NCBI RefSeq assembly: GCF_002494345.1
Contig: NZ_NXNI01000001.1
Location: 2,666,001 to 2,730,000, forward strand
Direction of reading: 5' to 3'
Source: Natrinema ejinorense
GTDB lineage: Archaea > Halobacteriota > Halobacteria > Halobacteriales > Natrialbaceae
DNA: 64,000 nt
The notes beneath the pieces are model-generated. The model was given only the letters and a program-made list of their open reading frames with translations, searched no databases and was not told where the DNA came from. Positions within the stretch are counted from its first letter, which is position 1; each line of letters opens with the position of its first letter. Below, one piece after another: positions 25,961 through 35,244 of this stretch. The translations under genes and the position numbers were made by a program.

Positions 25961-26767
25961 GTGACTGCACGCGACTGGCGCGCCGACCGAGCCGCCGTAT
26001 TCGACCGCGACGCATCCACGTGTCGCCACTGCGGAACCGTCGGCGGCGACGACGAACCGGCGACGCTCCGGATCGTCCCCGTCGGCGACGTTCCACTCGA
26101 GGGCGACGTCCACGAGAGTGGGCTCGTCACCGTCTGTGGGGAGTGTTTCACGACCCTCGACGCCGAACCGTCGGCCGAGCCGATCGACAGCGACGAACTG
26201 TTCCGGCTCGTCCGGGAAACCACCCGGCTCCAGGGGACGACCATCTCGGAGGTGGCCGCCTTCGCATCGCTGGCGACGTCGTTCCCCGAAACCCTTGAGT
26301 CGGCCCTCGAGGAGGGCTCCGACACCGACGTCGAGGAATCGGTAGCCGAGTACCGCCGGACCCGCCGCGACCTCCTGTTGGCCCTCGACGTCGTCGACGC
26401 CCGCCTCGAGCGACTCGCCACGCTCGAGGACGGCGCGGACGCGCCCGACGTTCGGAACGCACTCGAGGAGTTTTCCGAAACCGCGGCCGCGCTCCAGTCG
26501 ACCCTCCGTGAGGTCGTCACGCTGTGCGAAACGGTCGCGACAGGCCTCGAGCGCTGTCACGGCTGTTTCGACCCCCTCGAGGGGGATACCTGCGGGACCT
26601 GCGGGCTCGCGGCCCGCGAGACGGCGACCTGGCAGAGCGACGACGGCCCCCTCGCGTTCGACCGGTTGTTCGCGACGATCAACGACGGCCTCCAGGAGGC
26701 GACCGAGACGACCGAGACGCTGACCGACCGGACGACGACGCTGGCGGAACGGCTCACCGAGGAGTAG
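25961..26767 (+). CDS. Degenerate HNH-like zinc protein with C-terminal zinc ribbon
   Basis: From the GTG at 25961 the protein has 268 residues. The N-terminus (DRDASTCRHCG... GLVTVCGECF) copies the zinc scaffold of HNH nucleases, Cys21/Cys24 and Cys59/Cys62. The catalytic His-His-Ile is replaced by Arg-Ile-Val near residue 37, so cleavage is unlikely. A long helical middle (about 75-195) leads to a second zinc ribbon, Cys199/202/211/214. It may bind DNA or protein. The GTG start agrees with the position of the DRD element. Confidence 0.78.
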   Translation: MTARDWRADRAAVFDRDASTCRHCGTVGGDDEPATLRIVPVGDVPLEGDVHESGLVTVCGECFTTLDAEPSAEPIDSDELFRLVRETTRLQGTTISEVAAFASLATSFPETLESALEEGSDTDVEESVAEYRRTRRDLLLALDVVDARLERLATLEDGADAPDVRNALEEFSETAAALQSTLREVVTLCETVATGLERCHGCFDPLEGDTCGTCGLAARETATWQSDDGPLAFDRLFATINDGLQEATETTETLTDRTTTLAERLTEE

Positions 26768-26932
26768 TCAGTACTGCTCGGGAAGCAGCCGGCGAGTACG
26801 TGACGCGTTCGGGAATGTCCGTGGCGCTCTCGAGAATCGGCACTCGCGCTCGAGGGGCCGACTAACCGGTCGCCGTGCGACCGACTGTTCGGACGCTCCG
26901 GAGCGAAGCAACTCGAGTCCGGTTCGGAGCCC

Positions 26933-27661
26933 TCAGAGTTCGGTCGCGGCCTCGAGCGAGAGGTCGATCGCGCGGCCGACGTTGTTCTTCGCTTTCTCGG
27001 GGAGTTCGTCGTTTTCAGTGTCGGTTCCCTTCTGCGTGCCTTCGACGAGGTTGCCGTCGACGGTACAGATCGCGCCGGCGCGCAACCCCTTGCGGCGGGC
27101 CAGCGAGAAGACCGCGGCGGCTTCCATCTCGACCGACAGCATACCGGCGGCTTCCCAGTCGTCGACGGCGTCGTCAGTCTCGGCGTAGTAAGCGTCGTCG
27201 GACGCGATCGGCCCGACGTGGACGTCTTCGTCGTTCGCTTCGGCGGCGTCGACGAGCGCCGACAACACGTCATAGTCCGGCACCGCGGGGTACTCGACGG
27301 CTTCGTAGCGCTTGCTCGTCCCCTCGTTTTTCGCCGCGCCGGTCGCGACGATCATGTCGCCGATCTCGATCTCCGACTGGAGCGCACCGGTCGTTCCGAC
27401 GCGAACGAACGTTTCGACGCCGACGGCGGCCAGTTCTTCGATCGCGATCGCCGCGGAGGGACAGCCGATCCCCGTCGAACAGATCGTCAGCTCTCGGCCC
27501 TCGTAGGTGGCGTTGACGACCTTGTACTCGCGGTTCTGTGCGATCGTCGTCGACTCGTCGCAGTGGTCGGCGATGCGATCGACCCGTCCCGGATCGCCCG
27601 GAATGAGCGCGATATCCGTCAGATCGCCGTCGTCGACCAGCAGGTGTGGTTGGGTCGCCAT
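26933..27661 (-). CDS. Nucleoside phosphorylase, uridine phosphorylase type
   Basis: The protein has 242 residues and belongs to the PNP/UDP phosphorylase family. Motifs include GDPGRVDRI at 22-30, the substrate region RVGTTGALQ, and the C-terminal SVEMEAAAVFSLA. It splits nucleosides with phosphate to give a base and ribose-1-phosphate in the cytoplasm. Preference for uridine over purines is not certain from sequence. It lies in a minus-strand group with a HalOD1 protein and a PfkB kinase, and deoC is 2.7 kb downstream on the other strand. Confidence 0.93.
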   Translation of the reverse strand: MATQPHLLVDDGDLTDIALIPGDPGRVDRIADHCDESTTIAQNREYKVVNATYEGRELTICSTGIGCPSAAIAIEELAAVGVETFVRVGTTGALQSEIEIGDMIVATGAAKNEGTSKRYEAVEYPAVPDYDVLSALVDAAEANDEDVHVGPIASDDAYYAETDDAVDDWEAAGMLSVEMEAAAVFSLARRKGLRAGAICTVDGNLVEGTQKGTDTENDELPEKAKNNVGRAIDLSLEAATEL

Positions 27662-27777
27662 ACCGTCGCGTTCCGCGGGCGGCGAGAAAAAAGGTTCGAG
27701 GAAGCGCTACGGGGCGACCGATCCTCGATACCACCCGACCGCCGCGTCCGACCGCCGGTCGACGGTCCGATCGTCGG

Positions 27778-28080
27778 TCACTCGACCGGGCACACCTCGA
27801 CGCGATCGGGTCGGACCGTGACCGTCGCGTCGTCGATTTCGAACTCGACGATCCCCGTCGATCTGGACCGACCGCGGTTCGTCTCGGCGAAGAGGCTGTC
27901 GAGTGCGTCGGGGTCGATGTAGTCGTACAACTGCGTACTGGCCGCAGTGACGTCGTCACCGTAATACTGAGCCAGTGCGGTTGCAGCGGCGATACTCGGC
28001 GATTCGTCCGATCGTCGCTCGTATCGGACGGGCCGTCCGTGGCCACATCCGTGGGAGTGAGTTACCCTTCCTTCCGTCAT
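27778..28080 (-). CDS. HalOD1 output-domain protein
   Basis: The protein has 100 residues. The first 25 contain HSHGCGHG, a possible metal or linker segment. The remaining part fits the haloarchaeal HalOD1 domain, with ALAQYYGDDV, YIDPDALDSLF and the strand TVRPDRVEV. HalOD1 domains are presumed sensory outputs in haloarchaea; here it stands alone, with no receiver or PAS domain. It lies between the nucleoside phosphorylase and the PfkB gene and may monitor their activity, but that is inference. Confidence 0.8.
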   Translation of the reverse strand: MTEGRVTHSHGCGHGRPVRYERRSDESPSIAAATALAQYYGDDVTAASTQLYDYIDPDALDSLFAETNRGRSRSTGIVEFEIDDATVTVRPDRVEVCPVE

Positions 28081-28226
28081 GTCTCTCAGTCACGGAATCG
28101 TGACTGTTCACTCGAGTGGGCAACGGCCCCGCCAATATAACTACCGTCAGACAGCACCGGGTGAGAACCACACGACAGCGGTGATTTCCGGGAGTTACGC
28201 GGCGTACAAGAAGGGTGTGGTCGGAA

Positions 28227-29108
28227 TCAGTCCGTGAAAACGCGCTCGACCGCCGTGGCTGTCAGCCTGCTCCGCGCACCGGCACGACTCGCGGTCAGCG
28301 CACCACAGGCGTTCCCGTACGCGAGTGCACGATCGATAGCCTCGTCCTCGAGCCACGTCGCGAGAAACCCCGCGGCGAAGGCGTCGCCCGCACCGGCCGT
28401 ATCGACCGGCTCGACGTCGAATCCCGCGTGGACGACGGTGCCGTCCGGCGTGTACGCTTCCGCGCCATCGGCACCGCACGTGACGACGACGAGCCGGTCG
28501 TCGACGCCCCCGCCTATCGGATCGGTCTCCAGGAGCGCCGTGGCTTCCCGATCGGTCACGAAGACGACGTCGGCGAGTGCGAGCGCGTCGCCGTAGTCCC
28601 GGTCCCCGAGCCGGCGGCCAGGATCGAAACTGACGGTGATTCCCGCCTCGCTCGCGACCCGGGCGATCGCAGCGGCGGTGTCGGGGCGTTGTCCCGTGAG
28701 GTGGATGTGGTCGGCCGCTCGAATCCGAGCCGGCTCGAGGTCCCCAGGGGTGACGGCCTCGTTGACGCCGTCGTTGCCGAGCACCGCGACCGACCCCGTC
28801 TCGTCGACGAGCAGGTACTTGACCGCCGTTTCGGCCCCCTCGACCACGCGGAGCCCCTCGAGGGAGACCCCCGAGCCCTCGAGTTCCCGGCGGGCGAGCA
28901 GGCCGTTGTCGTCATCACCGACGCTGCCGATCAGCCCGGTCTCGACCTCGAGGCCGGCGAGTGCGGCGGCGACGTTGGCGGCGCTGCCACCCCCGGACCC
29001 GCGTTGTGAGCGGATCGACGCTTCGCCGTCGGGTTCCGGGAGCCGATCGACGCGAAGGGTCACGTCCCAGTTGACGTGGCCGGCAGTAAGTACCGTGACC
29101 TGATTCAT
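28227..29108 (-). CDS. PfkB-family sugar/nucleoside kinase
   Basis: The protein has 293 residues. The ribokinase-like signatures are GSGGGSAANVAAALA at 37-51 and DTAGAGDAFAAG at 236-247 with catalytic Asp242. The family phosphorylates ribose, fructose, adenosine or ribose-1-phosphate. Its placement beside a nucleoside phosphorylase and opposite deoC makes a pentose or nucleoside-derived substrate likely, but the sequence alone does not decide. The start at 29108 gives a normal N-terminus. Confidence 0.9.
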   Translation of the reverse strand: MNQVTVLTAGHVNWDVTLRVDRLPEPDGEASIRSQRGSGGGSAANVAAALAGLEVETGLIGSVGDDDNGLLARRELEGSGVSLEGLRVVEGAETAVKYLLVDETGSVAVLGNDGVNEAVTPGDLEPARIRAADHIHLTGQRPDTAAAIARVASEAGITVSFDPGRRLGDRDYGDALALADVVFVTDREATALLETDPIGGGVDDRLVVVTCGADGAEAYTPDGTVVHAGFDVEPVDTAGAGDAFAAGFLATWLEDEAIDRALAYGNACGALTASRAGARSRLTATAVERVFTD

Positions 29109-29258
29109 CGCCTACGAGTTCGGGGACGGCCCCACCGGGCAAAAATGTGGGTGGACTCCGGGCCAGCGAGGGTCGGCCGTGCCCGGCGACGGGACTTCTG
29201 GAGCCGGGCGGTGCCAGTGCTCGGCCACGCCCGTGATTCAGACGGACAGGAGGCCGTC

Positions 29259-30080
29259 TCAGGCCACAGTGAACAACAGCGTGTTGTGAACGGCCGGCCC
29301 GAGCCCGACCGCGGCGACGAGCGCGAGTATCGTTCGGGCCTGCTGTGGCCGTTCGTCGACGTACTCCCGGAACAGCCCGAGAATGACCACCGCGAGGACG
29401 ACCTTGACGAGGACGAACAGCCAGCCGGCCCCGACGTATTCGGCAGTCGGCAGGGCCGCGCCGGCCTCGAGGAGCAACAGCGAGACCGGAACGGTCTCGC
29501 CGGCCGCGAGGACGTCGTAGCCGACCGCAGTCGTGACCCCATCGAGGGTGTGCCCGAAGACGACGAGCGCGCCCGTCGCGCTCGTGGTCGCGGCGATATC
29601 GGTAAACCAGAGGCTCACTGCGACCCAGGTGATCGCGGTGACGATACCGGCGACGACGACGGAGATCACCGGCCAGAACGGCTCGAAGGTCCCGTCTTCG
29701 AAGCTGCGAATCAGTGCGAACATCGCGAAGACCGAGAAAAACGCCGTTCCGGCGATGCCGACGAACCGGTGAGTCGTCCGTTGGAGCCCGCCGACGTGGA
29801 GGAACACGGCGACGATCCAGACGAGTCCGGCGAGGACCGCCGTGACGGCGTAGACCATCGGTGCGGTAAACAGCGGCTCGATACTCGCCGGGAACGCGGC
29901 CATCTTGTAGAGCACGTGCAGCGTCGCGCCGAACATCATCCACGGTGCGAACGCGATAACCGTCCGGTCGGTCACCGGCGGCTCGAGCGTCCACAGCAGC
30001 GCGATGACACCGGCGAGAACCACGATGACCGGAACCAGGAGGTACCACGGCGGGACGACGAACCCCTCGGGTAATACCAT
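29259..30080 (-). CDS. DUF63-family integral membrane protein
   Basis: From the ATG at 30080 the protein has 273 residues and about seven to eight hydrophobic helices. The pattern matches DUF63, a family found in archaea, including WMMFGATLHVLYK near 55-67 and GHTLDGVTTAVGYD near 175-190. No function is known. The upstream Met, six residues earlier, was not used because the promoter (a TATA-like TAAAATGATTA on the minus strand near 30127) fits the downstream start. It lies 150 bp from PfkB on the same strand. Confidence 0.82.
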   Translation of the reverse strand: MVLPEGFVVPPWYLLVPVIVVLAGVIALLWTLEPPVTDRTVIAFAPWMMFGATLHVLYKMAAFPASIEPLFTAPMVYAVTAVLAGLVWIVAVFLHVGGLQRTTHRFVGIAGTAFFSVFAMFALIRSFEDGTFEPFWPVISVVVAGIVTAITWVAVSLWFTDIAATTSATGALVVFGHTLDGVTTAVGYDVLAAGETVPVSLLLLEAGAALPTAEYVGAGWLFVLVKVVLAVVILGLFREYVDERPQQARTILALVAAVGLGPAVHNTLLFTVA

Positions 30081-30387
30081 AGCTGATATGGGACACACCA
30101 GGGACTAACACTTTCCGGTCGAGAACTAATCATTTTACTGAACGATATGATTACGAGAAAGAACACTCATACATGTTCGACCGTCGATCGGCTCCGTCCT
30201 TTCGTCTAGGGCCCGTCAGTCGGTTCGCTCGATTATTCCAGGAAAGATGACACGAATCGGTCCGTCGGGAACCAGTCGCGTTCCGTGGGGAGGACCCTGA
30301 CCGGACGCGGCCCCGGCAGCGAAATCGGATGGCTCGACCGGAGCGTGACCGGACGGCTTTTTGCTCGTCCGGCGAGTCATTCCGCAC
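30081..30387. other. 307-bp divergent intergenic region between DUF63 and deoC
   Basis: It holds an AT-rich segment near 30126-30170 for the minus-strand gene and, next to deoC, the inverted repeat at 30349-30372. No gene is seen. Confidence 0.6.
30349..30372. promoter_or_regulatory. Inverted repeat flanking the deoC TATA region
   Basis: CCGGACG at 30349-30355 and CGTCCGG at 30366-30372 form perfect 7-bp arms around a 10-bp core with TTTTT, 16 bp before the deoC ATG. The T-rich core is at the expected TATA position for a leaderless start. A bound dimeric regulator would block TBP access, so this is a candidate operator. Confidence 0.5.
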
Positions 30388-31065
30388 ATGAACCGCAGCG
30401 AACTCGCTCCCCGGATCGACCACACCGTTCTGGGCCCCGAGACGACCCCTGCCGACGTTCGGAGCGTCCTCGAGGAAGCAACGGAGTACGGCATGAACGC
30501 CTGCATCCCTCCGTACGCAGTCGAACTCGCGACCGAGTACGCCTCCGACGTGACCCTGGCGACGGTGATCGGCTTCCCGCATGGCCAGCACGCTCCCGAG
30601 GTGAAACGCAGGGAAGGGGTCACGGCCTGGCAAGCGGGCGCGGACGAACTCGACGTGGTCATCAACGTGGGCCGGCTGAAAGCGGGCGATACCGCCGCGG
30701 TCAGGGAGGAACTCGCGGAACTGGTCGCCGCGGTACCGATCCCGGTCAAGGTGATCATCGAAACCGCGCTCCTGACCGACGCCGAGAAGCGACGGGCCTG
30801 CGAGGCCGCCGAGGCCGCCGACGCGGCGATGGTCAAGACTTCGACCGGCTTCGCCAGCGCTCCATCGGAGGCCCAACGTGCGAACGGCGAAGCCGCGAGC
30901 GCCGGCGCGACCGTCGCGGATGTCGCACTCATGGCCGAGTACCTCCCCGTCAAAGCCAGCGGCGGCATCGGGTGCTACGACGATGCGATGGCCATGCTCG
31001 AGGCCGGTGCCGACCGGATCGGAGCCTCGAGCGGCGTGGCGATCCTCGAGGGGGCACCGGAATAG
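30388..31065 (+). CDS. deoC: Deoxyribose-phosphate aldolase
   Basis: The protein has 225 residues. The aldolase core is intact: Asp89 in ELDVVIN, the Schiff-base Lys150 in VKTSTGF and Lys189 in PVKASGGI. It cleaves 2-deoxyribose-5-phosphate to glyceraldehyde-3-phosphate and acetaldehyde. An earlier in-frame codon adds nine residues with no family support. Its neighbours on the minus strand are a nucleoside phosphorylase and a PfkB kinase, which supports a nucleoside-breakdown setting. Confidence 0.94.
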   Translation: MNRSELAPRIDHTVLGPETTPADVRSVLEEATEYGMNACIPPYAVELATEYASDVTLATVIGFPHGQHAPEVKRREGVTAWQAGADELDVVINVGRLKAGDTAAVREELAELVAAVPIPVKVIIETALLTDAEKRRACEAAEAADAAMVKTSTGFASAPSEAQRANGEAASAGATVADVALMAEYLPVKASGGIGCYDDAMAMLEAGADRIGASSGVAILEGAPE

Positions 31066-31154
31066 CGGCGAGAACGGTCGGACCAGCGACCGACACGGCA
31101 CGGGGCCCGAGCGAAGCCAAAGGGTTTTGATCGCGCCGGGGGCAACGAACGGCT

Positions 31155-32561
31155 ATGCTCGAGGGAGCGCGAGCGTGGCTTCGCGGGGTCGCGAGACGAC
31201 TCCGACGGCTCGAGCGACGGGAACTCGATTCCTTCCGTCGGTGGCTCGAGCACACCGGAAACCTCCTCCACCTCTCGGTGCTCGTCTTCGTCCCGCTGTT
31301 GATCGCGGCGGTGACCTGGCTGGCGAACGCGAGCGCCGCGATCTCGTTTCTGGTGTTCCCGCCGCTCGCGTCCGGAACGTACACGCTCTTTGCCGATCCC
31401 GAGGGGAAGTATTCGACGCCCTGGAAGTTCGTCGGCGGAATGACGACCGGAGCGTGCTGTGGCTGGCTCGCGCTGGCGCTGTCGGCCGCCGCCGGTCTCG
31501 ACGGCGGCGGCGTCAGCGCGGCCGGTGCCGCCGTCGGGGTCTTCTTCACCGGTGGCTGTACCTGGGCGCTCGACCTCGAGGAGCCGACGGCGTTTTCGAC
31601 CGCGCTGCTCGTGCTCGTGACCGGGAACGCACAGGTGGCCTACGTCCTCGGGATCGTCGTCTCGAGTGCGTTCGTCGCGGCCGCCTTCGTCGTCTGGCGG
31701 GATCGCTTCTACGAACAGCGCGCCCGCTATCTCTACGGGACGATGGGCGGGGACGATCACGTCCTCGTCCCGATGGACGACGGCGACGAGACCGTCGCTC
31801 GCTTCGCCGCGTCGATCGCCGGCGCACACGACGCTGGAAAGGTCGTCCTCCTGGATATCGTCGACGAGACCGACGCCCCCGAGGACGAGCGACGAGGCGA
31901 AACGGATCCAGCCGAACGCGCGGCCACCGACGCCGCTCGTCACCTCGAGTCGCTCGCAGCCGATCTCGAGACTGCATACGACGTTCCCTGTGAGGTCGTC
32001 ATCGCGGGCGACCACGGACGCTCGGCCGGACTCGTCCTCCGGACCGCGCGAGAACTGCGCTGTGATCTCATCGTCACACCGTACGCCGAACGCGAGAGTG
32101 GCGGCCTCTCGACGTTCATCAGCGGGTTATTCGACAGCGAGATCGACGTGATCGCTTTCCGGTCGAACGGAACCCGCCGGCGACGATGGCGGAACAGCCT
32201 CGTCGCAGTCCGGGGTGCCGGCGACACCGCCCGCGCGATGCTCGACTTCGCGATCCGGGTGACCGACACCGGTCGGACGGTCAGCGTCTGTACCTGTATC
32301 GACAGCGAATCGCGCCGCCGCACGGCCGAGAGTACGCTTGCGGACCTCGTCGATGCGTTCCCCGGCCGCTTCGAGACCCACGTCGCCACCGCGTCGGTCG
32401 AATCCTATCTCTCGCGGACCGCACCCCGGTACGACGTCTGTTTCGTCGGCTCGAGTACGGATCGGTCGGCCGCCTCCCGATTCGTCTCCCCGCCGACGTT
32501 CCGGAAACTCAGCGATCTCGAGGCCGACGTCGCGATCGTCCATCGGGGCCGGCATCGATAA
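31155..32561 (+). CDS. HPP membrane domain fused to universal stress (USP) domains
   Basis: The protein has 468 residues. Residues about 35-180 contain four or five hydrophobic helices of the HPP family (AAISFLVFPPLASGTYTLFA, TGGCTWALDLEEPTAFSTALL). Residues about 195-465 form two USP-like alpha/beta units, seen in VLVPMDDGDE and SLVAVRGAGD. HPP domains may carry small anions or nitrite; USP domains bind ATP in stress adaptation. The fusion suggests a regulated transporter or sensor. It converges with a K+ channel whose end is four bases away. Confidence 0.87.
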   Translation: MLEGARAWLRGVARRLRRLERRELDSFRRWLEHTGNLLHLSVLVFVPLLIAAVTWLANASAAISFLVFPPLASGTYTLFADPEGKYSTPWKFVGGMTTGACCGWLALALSAAAGLDGGGVSAAGAAVGVFFTGGCTWALDLEEPTAFSTALLVLVTGNAQVAYVLGIVVSSAFVAAAFVVWRDRFYEQRARYLYGTMGGDDHVLVPMDDGDETVARFAASIAGAHDAGKVVLLDIVDETDAPEDERRGETDPAERAATDAARHLESLAADLETAYDVPCEVVIAGDHGRSAGLVLRTARELRCDLIVTPYAERESGGLSTFISGLFDSEIDVIAFRSNGTRRRRWRNSLVAVRGAGDTARAMLDFAIRVTDTGRTVSVCTCIDSESRRRTAESTLADLVDAFPGRFETHVATASVESYLSRTAPRYDVCFVGSSTDRSAASRFVSPPTFRKLSDLEADVAIVHRGRHR

Positions 32562-32565
32562 CCTG

Positions 32566-33753
32566 CTACTCCCGTTCGAGGATCCGATCGATCAGATCGC
32601 TCTCGTCGCTGCCCAGCGCCGAGCGAACCAGCAGATGGCCACCGAGCTGTGCGGGACTGATAACCGAGTTCGCGCCGGCGCGCTCGAGTTTCTTGGTATT
32701 CTCCCGGTCGGTCGCACCGGCGACGATGCGAGTGGTCGGTGCGAGCTGGCGAGCAGTGAGGATGGTGAGGGCGTCCTGTGCGTCGTGGTTCGTCGCGACG
32801 AGGATCGCGGCCGCACGATCGATCTTCGCGCGGCGAAGCGGCTCCTCGTCGCTGGGATCGCCGGCGACGACCGAGATCCCGCGTTGGGTGAGCTCCGTCG
32901 TGGCTTCGCGATCGCTGGTGACGACGACGAACTCCCGGCCGTTGTCCGCGAGTTCGTCGACGATCGGTTCCGTCAGTTCGCCGTAGCCGAGCACGAGGAT
33001 GTGCTCGTCCAAGAGCTGGAGCTGTGATTCAGTCATTTTTCCGAGTGTTTTCGAGATGCGGTCCTGGATTACCGGTCCGACGAGCGCCCCGATCGCGATA
33101 CCGAAGCTGGCGACGCCCAGGATGAGTACGGACATCGTAAACAACATCCCCTGGACCGACTCCGCGTTCGGCGTCACGTCGCCGTATCCAACCGTACTCG
33201 AGGTGATCAGCGTGAAGTAGAAGGCATCGAGGATGTTGTTGATCCCGTCGAAGTGCTCCCTGAGTGCGTAGCCGCCGATGGTCCCATAGAGCTGCACGCC
33301 GACGAGTGCGGAGCCGGCCGCGATCTGCGTCGTCGTAAGCGAGAGGGGGTTGTCGAATCGCTTGCGCGTAAGCAGGAGGAACGGCATCGCGAGCAGTGAG
33401 ACGACGACCAGCGGGACCGAGTACTGGCTGGTCTGGAGCAGTCCCTGCGCTGCGGTCAGGGGCAGGAGAAAGAGCGTTGCCCACCAGCCGGCTCTGAGTC
33501 CGCGCCGGAGTGCGAGCGCACTGCCGACCATCAGGAATCCGGTGAGTGCCCCGGTGAAGCCGGCAGCGTCCTGGACGGCCTCGGGAACGTACTCCGCAAG
33601 TGGTCCGTAGACGGTCTCGGTCCCGATATTGATGACCGCAGTGGCGACCGAAAGCAAGGCAACGAGCAGAACGAGGACGATGGCGATCCGCGTCGTGAAC
33701 ACCCGCTGCCAGTTCTCCGGCAATCGCGCTCGAAGCGACGGGTCCTCGACCAT
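32566..33753 (-). CDS. Two-transmembrane K+ channel with RCK (TrkA-N) domain
   Basis: The protein has 395 residues from the ATG at 33753. An N-terminal membrane region of several helices ends in the pore with the selectivity filter TVGYGD (about 187-192). A C-terminal RCK domain follows (about 250-390), with the nucleotide-binding glycines in LVLGYGELTE. It would form a ligand-gated potassium channel in the cytoplasmic membrane. A GTG two codons earlier is less likely. Two TrkA-like genes follow on the other strand, so this is a potassium-handling locus. Confidence 0.9.
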   Translation of the reverse strand: MVEDPSLRARLPENWQRVFTTRIAIVLVLLVALLSVATAVINIGTETVYGPLAEYVPEAVQDAAGFTGALTGFLMVGSALALRRGLRAGWWATLFLLPLTAAQGLLQTSQYSVPLVVVSLLAMPFLLLTRKRFDNPLSLTTTQIAAGSALVGVQLYGTIGGYALREHFDGINNILDAFYFTLITSSTVGYGDVTPNAESVQGMLFTMSVLILGVASFGIAIGALVGPVIQDRISKTLGKMTESQLQLLDEHILVLGYGELTEPIVDELADNGREFVVVTSDREATTELTQRGISVVAGDPSDEEPLRRAKIDRAAAILVATNHDAQDALTILTARQLAPTTRIVAGATDRENTKKLERAGANSVISPAQLGGHLLVRSALGSDESDLIDRILERE

Positions 33754-33917
33754 ACACACCGCTGGGTGGTGGTGTTAGTTAAACGTCTCCGTCTGTGCCG
33801 ACCCAGACCGAGCCAATCGTCGCGTCGGCTCTCGGTCGGCGTGAGACCGACGATTGCTGCCACCGGCACGGTGGTCGTGTCGGTGCAAATTTAACGACTC
33901 CCTCCCACTGACCCACA

Positions 33918-35195
33918 ATGCAATCGCTTCCGGTCGACTTGCTGATCGAGGTGCTGCTCGGCCTCTATCTCGGGTTGCTAACCGGGATCGTTCCGGCGTT
34001 CGTGGCCGGCTCGCTGGGATTTCTCGTTCGGTATTTCACCGGCGTCACGCTACCCGGGTTCGGTGTCGTCGTCCTCGCGCTGTCGATCGCCAGCGTCCAG
34101 GGCGGGCTGCTCGGCCTCGTCGAACCCACGATCTCCCAGTCGCCGCGGCTGCTGGTCGCCGTCCTGGTTGTCCTCATGCTCGCGCTCTATGCCCACAACC
34201 AGGGCGACAAACTCGGGGCTGAACTCCCCCGCCGACTCTCCTTTACCCGCCTCCGACAGCGAACACTCTCCGCCGACGTCGTCGAACTCGTCGGCTCGGT
34301 CGGTCAGGTCACCGTCCGCCCGACCGGCGAAATCCGGAACATGGAAGGCTACCCCCCGCTCTCGGCTACCCTGCGGCAGATCCTCAAGAGCGGCTCGTGG
34401 CGGCTCCCCGCCGATCTCCCGCTCTCGGAACTCGAGTCCCGTCTCGAGGAGCGACTGCGAACGGACCACGACCTCGCCGACATCGACGTCGCGATCGACG
34501 AACAGGGGCGGGCGACGATCACGGCCGCACCGCCCTCCGGCAGTCTCTCGAGACGGGTCGCGGCGGGCCAGCGGGCGGTCTCGATCGCCACGCTCGTCCC
34601 GACCGGCCTCGGTCGCGGCGACGAGGTTACCGTTCGCGCCGGCGAGCGCTCGATCGCCGGGACGGTGGTGAGTGCACGGACCGATATCGACGACGAACAC
34701 GCTCGGGCTCCCGTTCCCGACGAACCACCAGCGGAGCTGGCCACCGACGGCGGTGCCGACGTCGAATCCGAGATCCACACGGCGAAGCCGACCGCAGCGA
34801 CGGCCGGTGGCCCGGGACGGGTCACGGTCTCCGTCGCCCGGCGGGACGTGAAGGCCGTCCTCGAGGCCGACTCGCCGCGACTCGTCGTGCGCTCTCGTGG
34901 TACGAGCCGCGAGTTCGAAGCGTTCGCGCTGGTCAAACGCGAGGGATACGCCGTTCGCCGGATTATCGTCGGAACGAGCGACGCAGCCGACGAGAGCGCC
35001 GACCTCGAGGATCCTCCATCGACGGGGACCGTGAGCGTCCTCGCGGTGCGACGGCAGGGCAGCGAAACGGGCGGCCGAAGTAACGGCTGGGTGTTCGGTC
35101 CCGGCATCGAACGACGACTCGAGCCCGGCGACGAGGCGTTCCTCGCGGGGCCGGACGACGCGATCGAGGCGTTCGCGGAGGCGATCGCGCGATGA
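33918..35195 (+). CDS. Membrane protein with TrkA-C-like (RCK_C) domain, copy 1
   Basis: The protein has 425 residues. Three hydrophobic helices (about 8-95) precede a cytoplasmic region with two TrkA-C-like beta domains, one around 110-240 (SLSRRVAAGQRAVSIATLVPTGLG) and one near 300-420. There is no Rossmann-type RCK_N signature and no pore filter. Proteins of this type are annotated in haloarchaea as potassium-transport regulators. Its stop is 49 bp before the next gene, and both share architecture. Confidence 0.75.
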   Translation: MQSLPVDLLIEVLLGLYLGLLTGIVPAFVAGSLGFLVRYFTGVTLPGFGVVVLALSIASVQGGLLGLVEPTISQSPRLLVAVLVVLMLALYAHNQGDKLGAELPRRLSFTRLRQRTLSADVVELVGSVGQVTVRPTGEIRNMEGYPPLSATLRQILKSGSWRLPADLPLSELESRLEERLRTDHDLADIDVAIDEQGRATITAAPPSGSLSRRVAAGQRAVSIATLVPTGLGRGDEVTVRAGERSIAGTVVSARTDIDDEHARAPVPDEPPAELATDGGADVESEIHTAKPTAATAGGPGRVTVSVARRDVKAVLEADSPRLVVRSRGTSREFEAFALVKREGYAVRRIIVGTSDAADESADLEDPPSTGTVSVLAVRRQGSETGGRSNGWVFGPGIERRLEPGDEAFLAGPDDAIEAFAEAIAR

Positions 35196-35244
35196 ACCGC
35201 GCCGTCGGCCCTTGGCTCCGTCCCCATCGTGGGGGTGGGCGATC

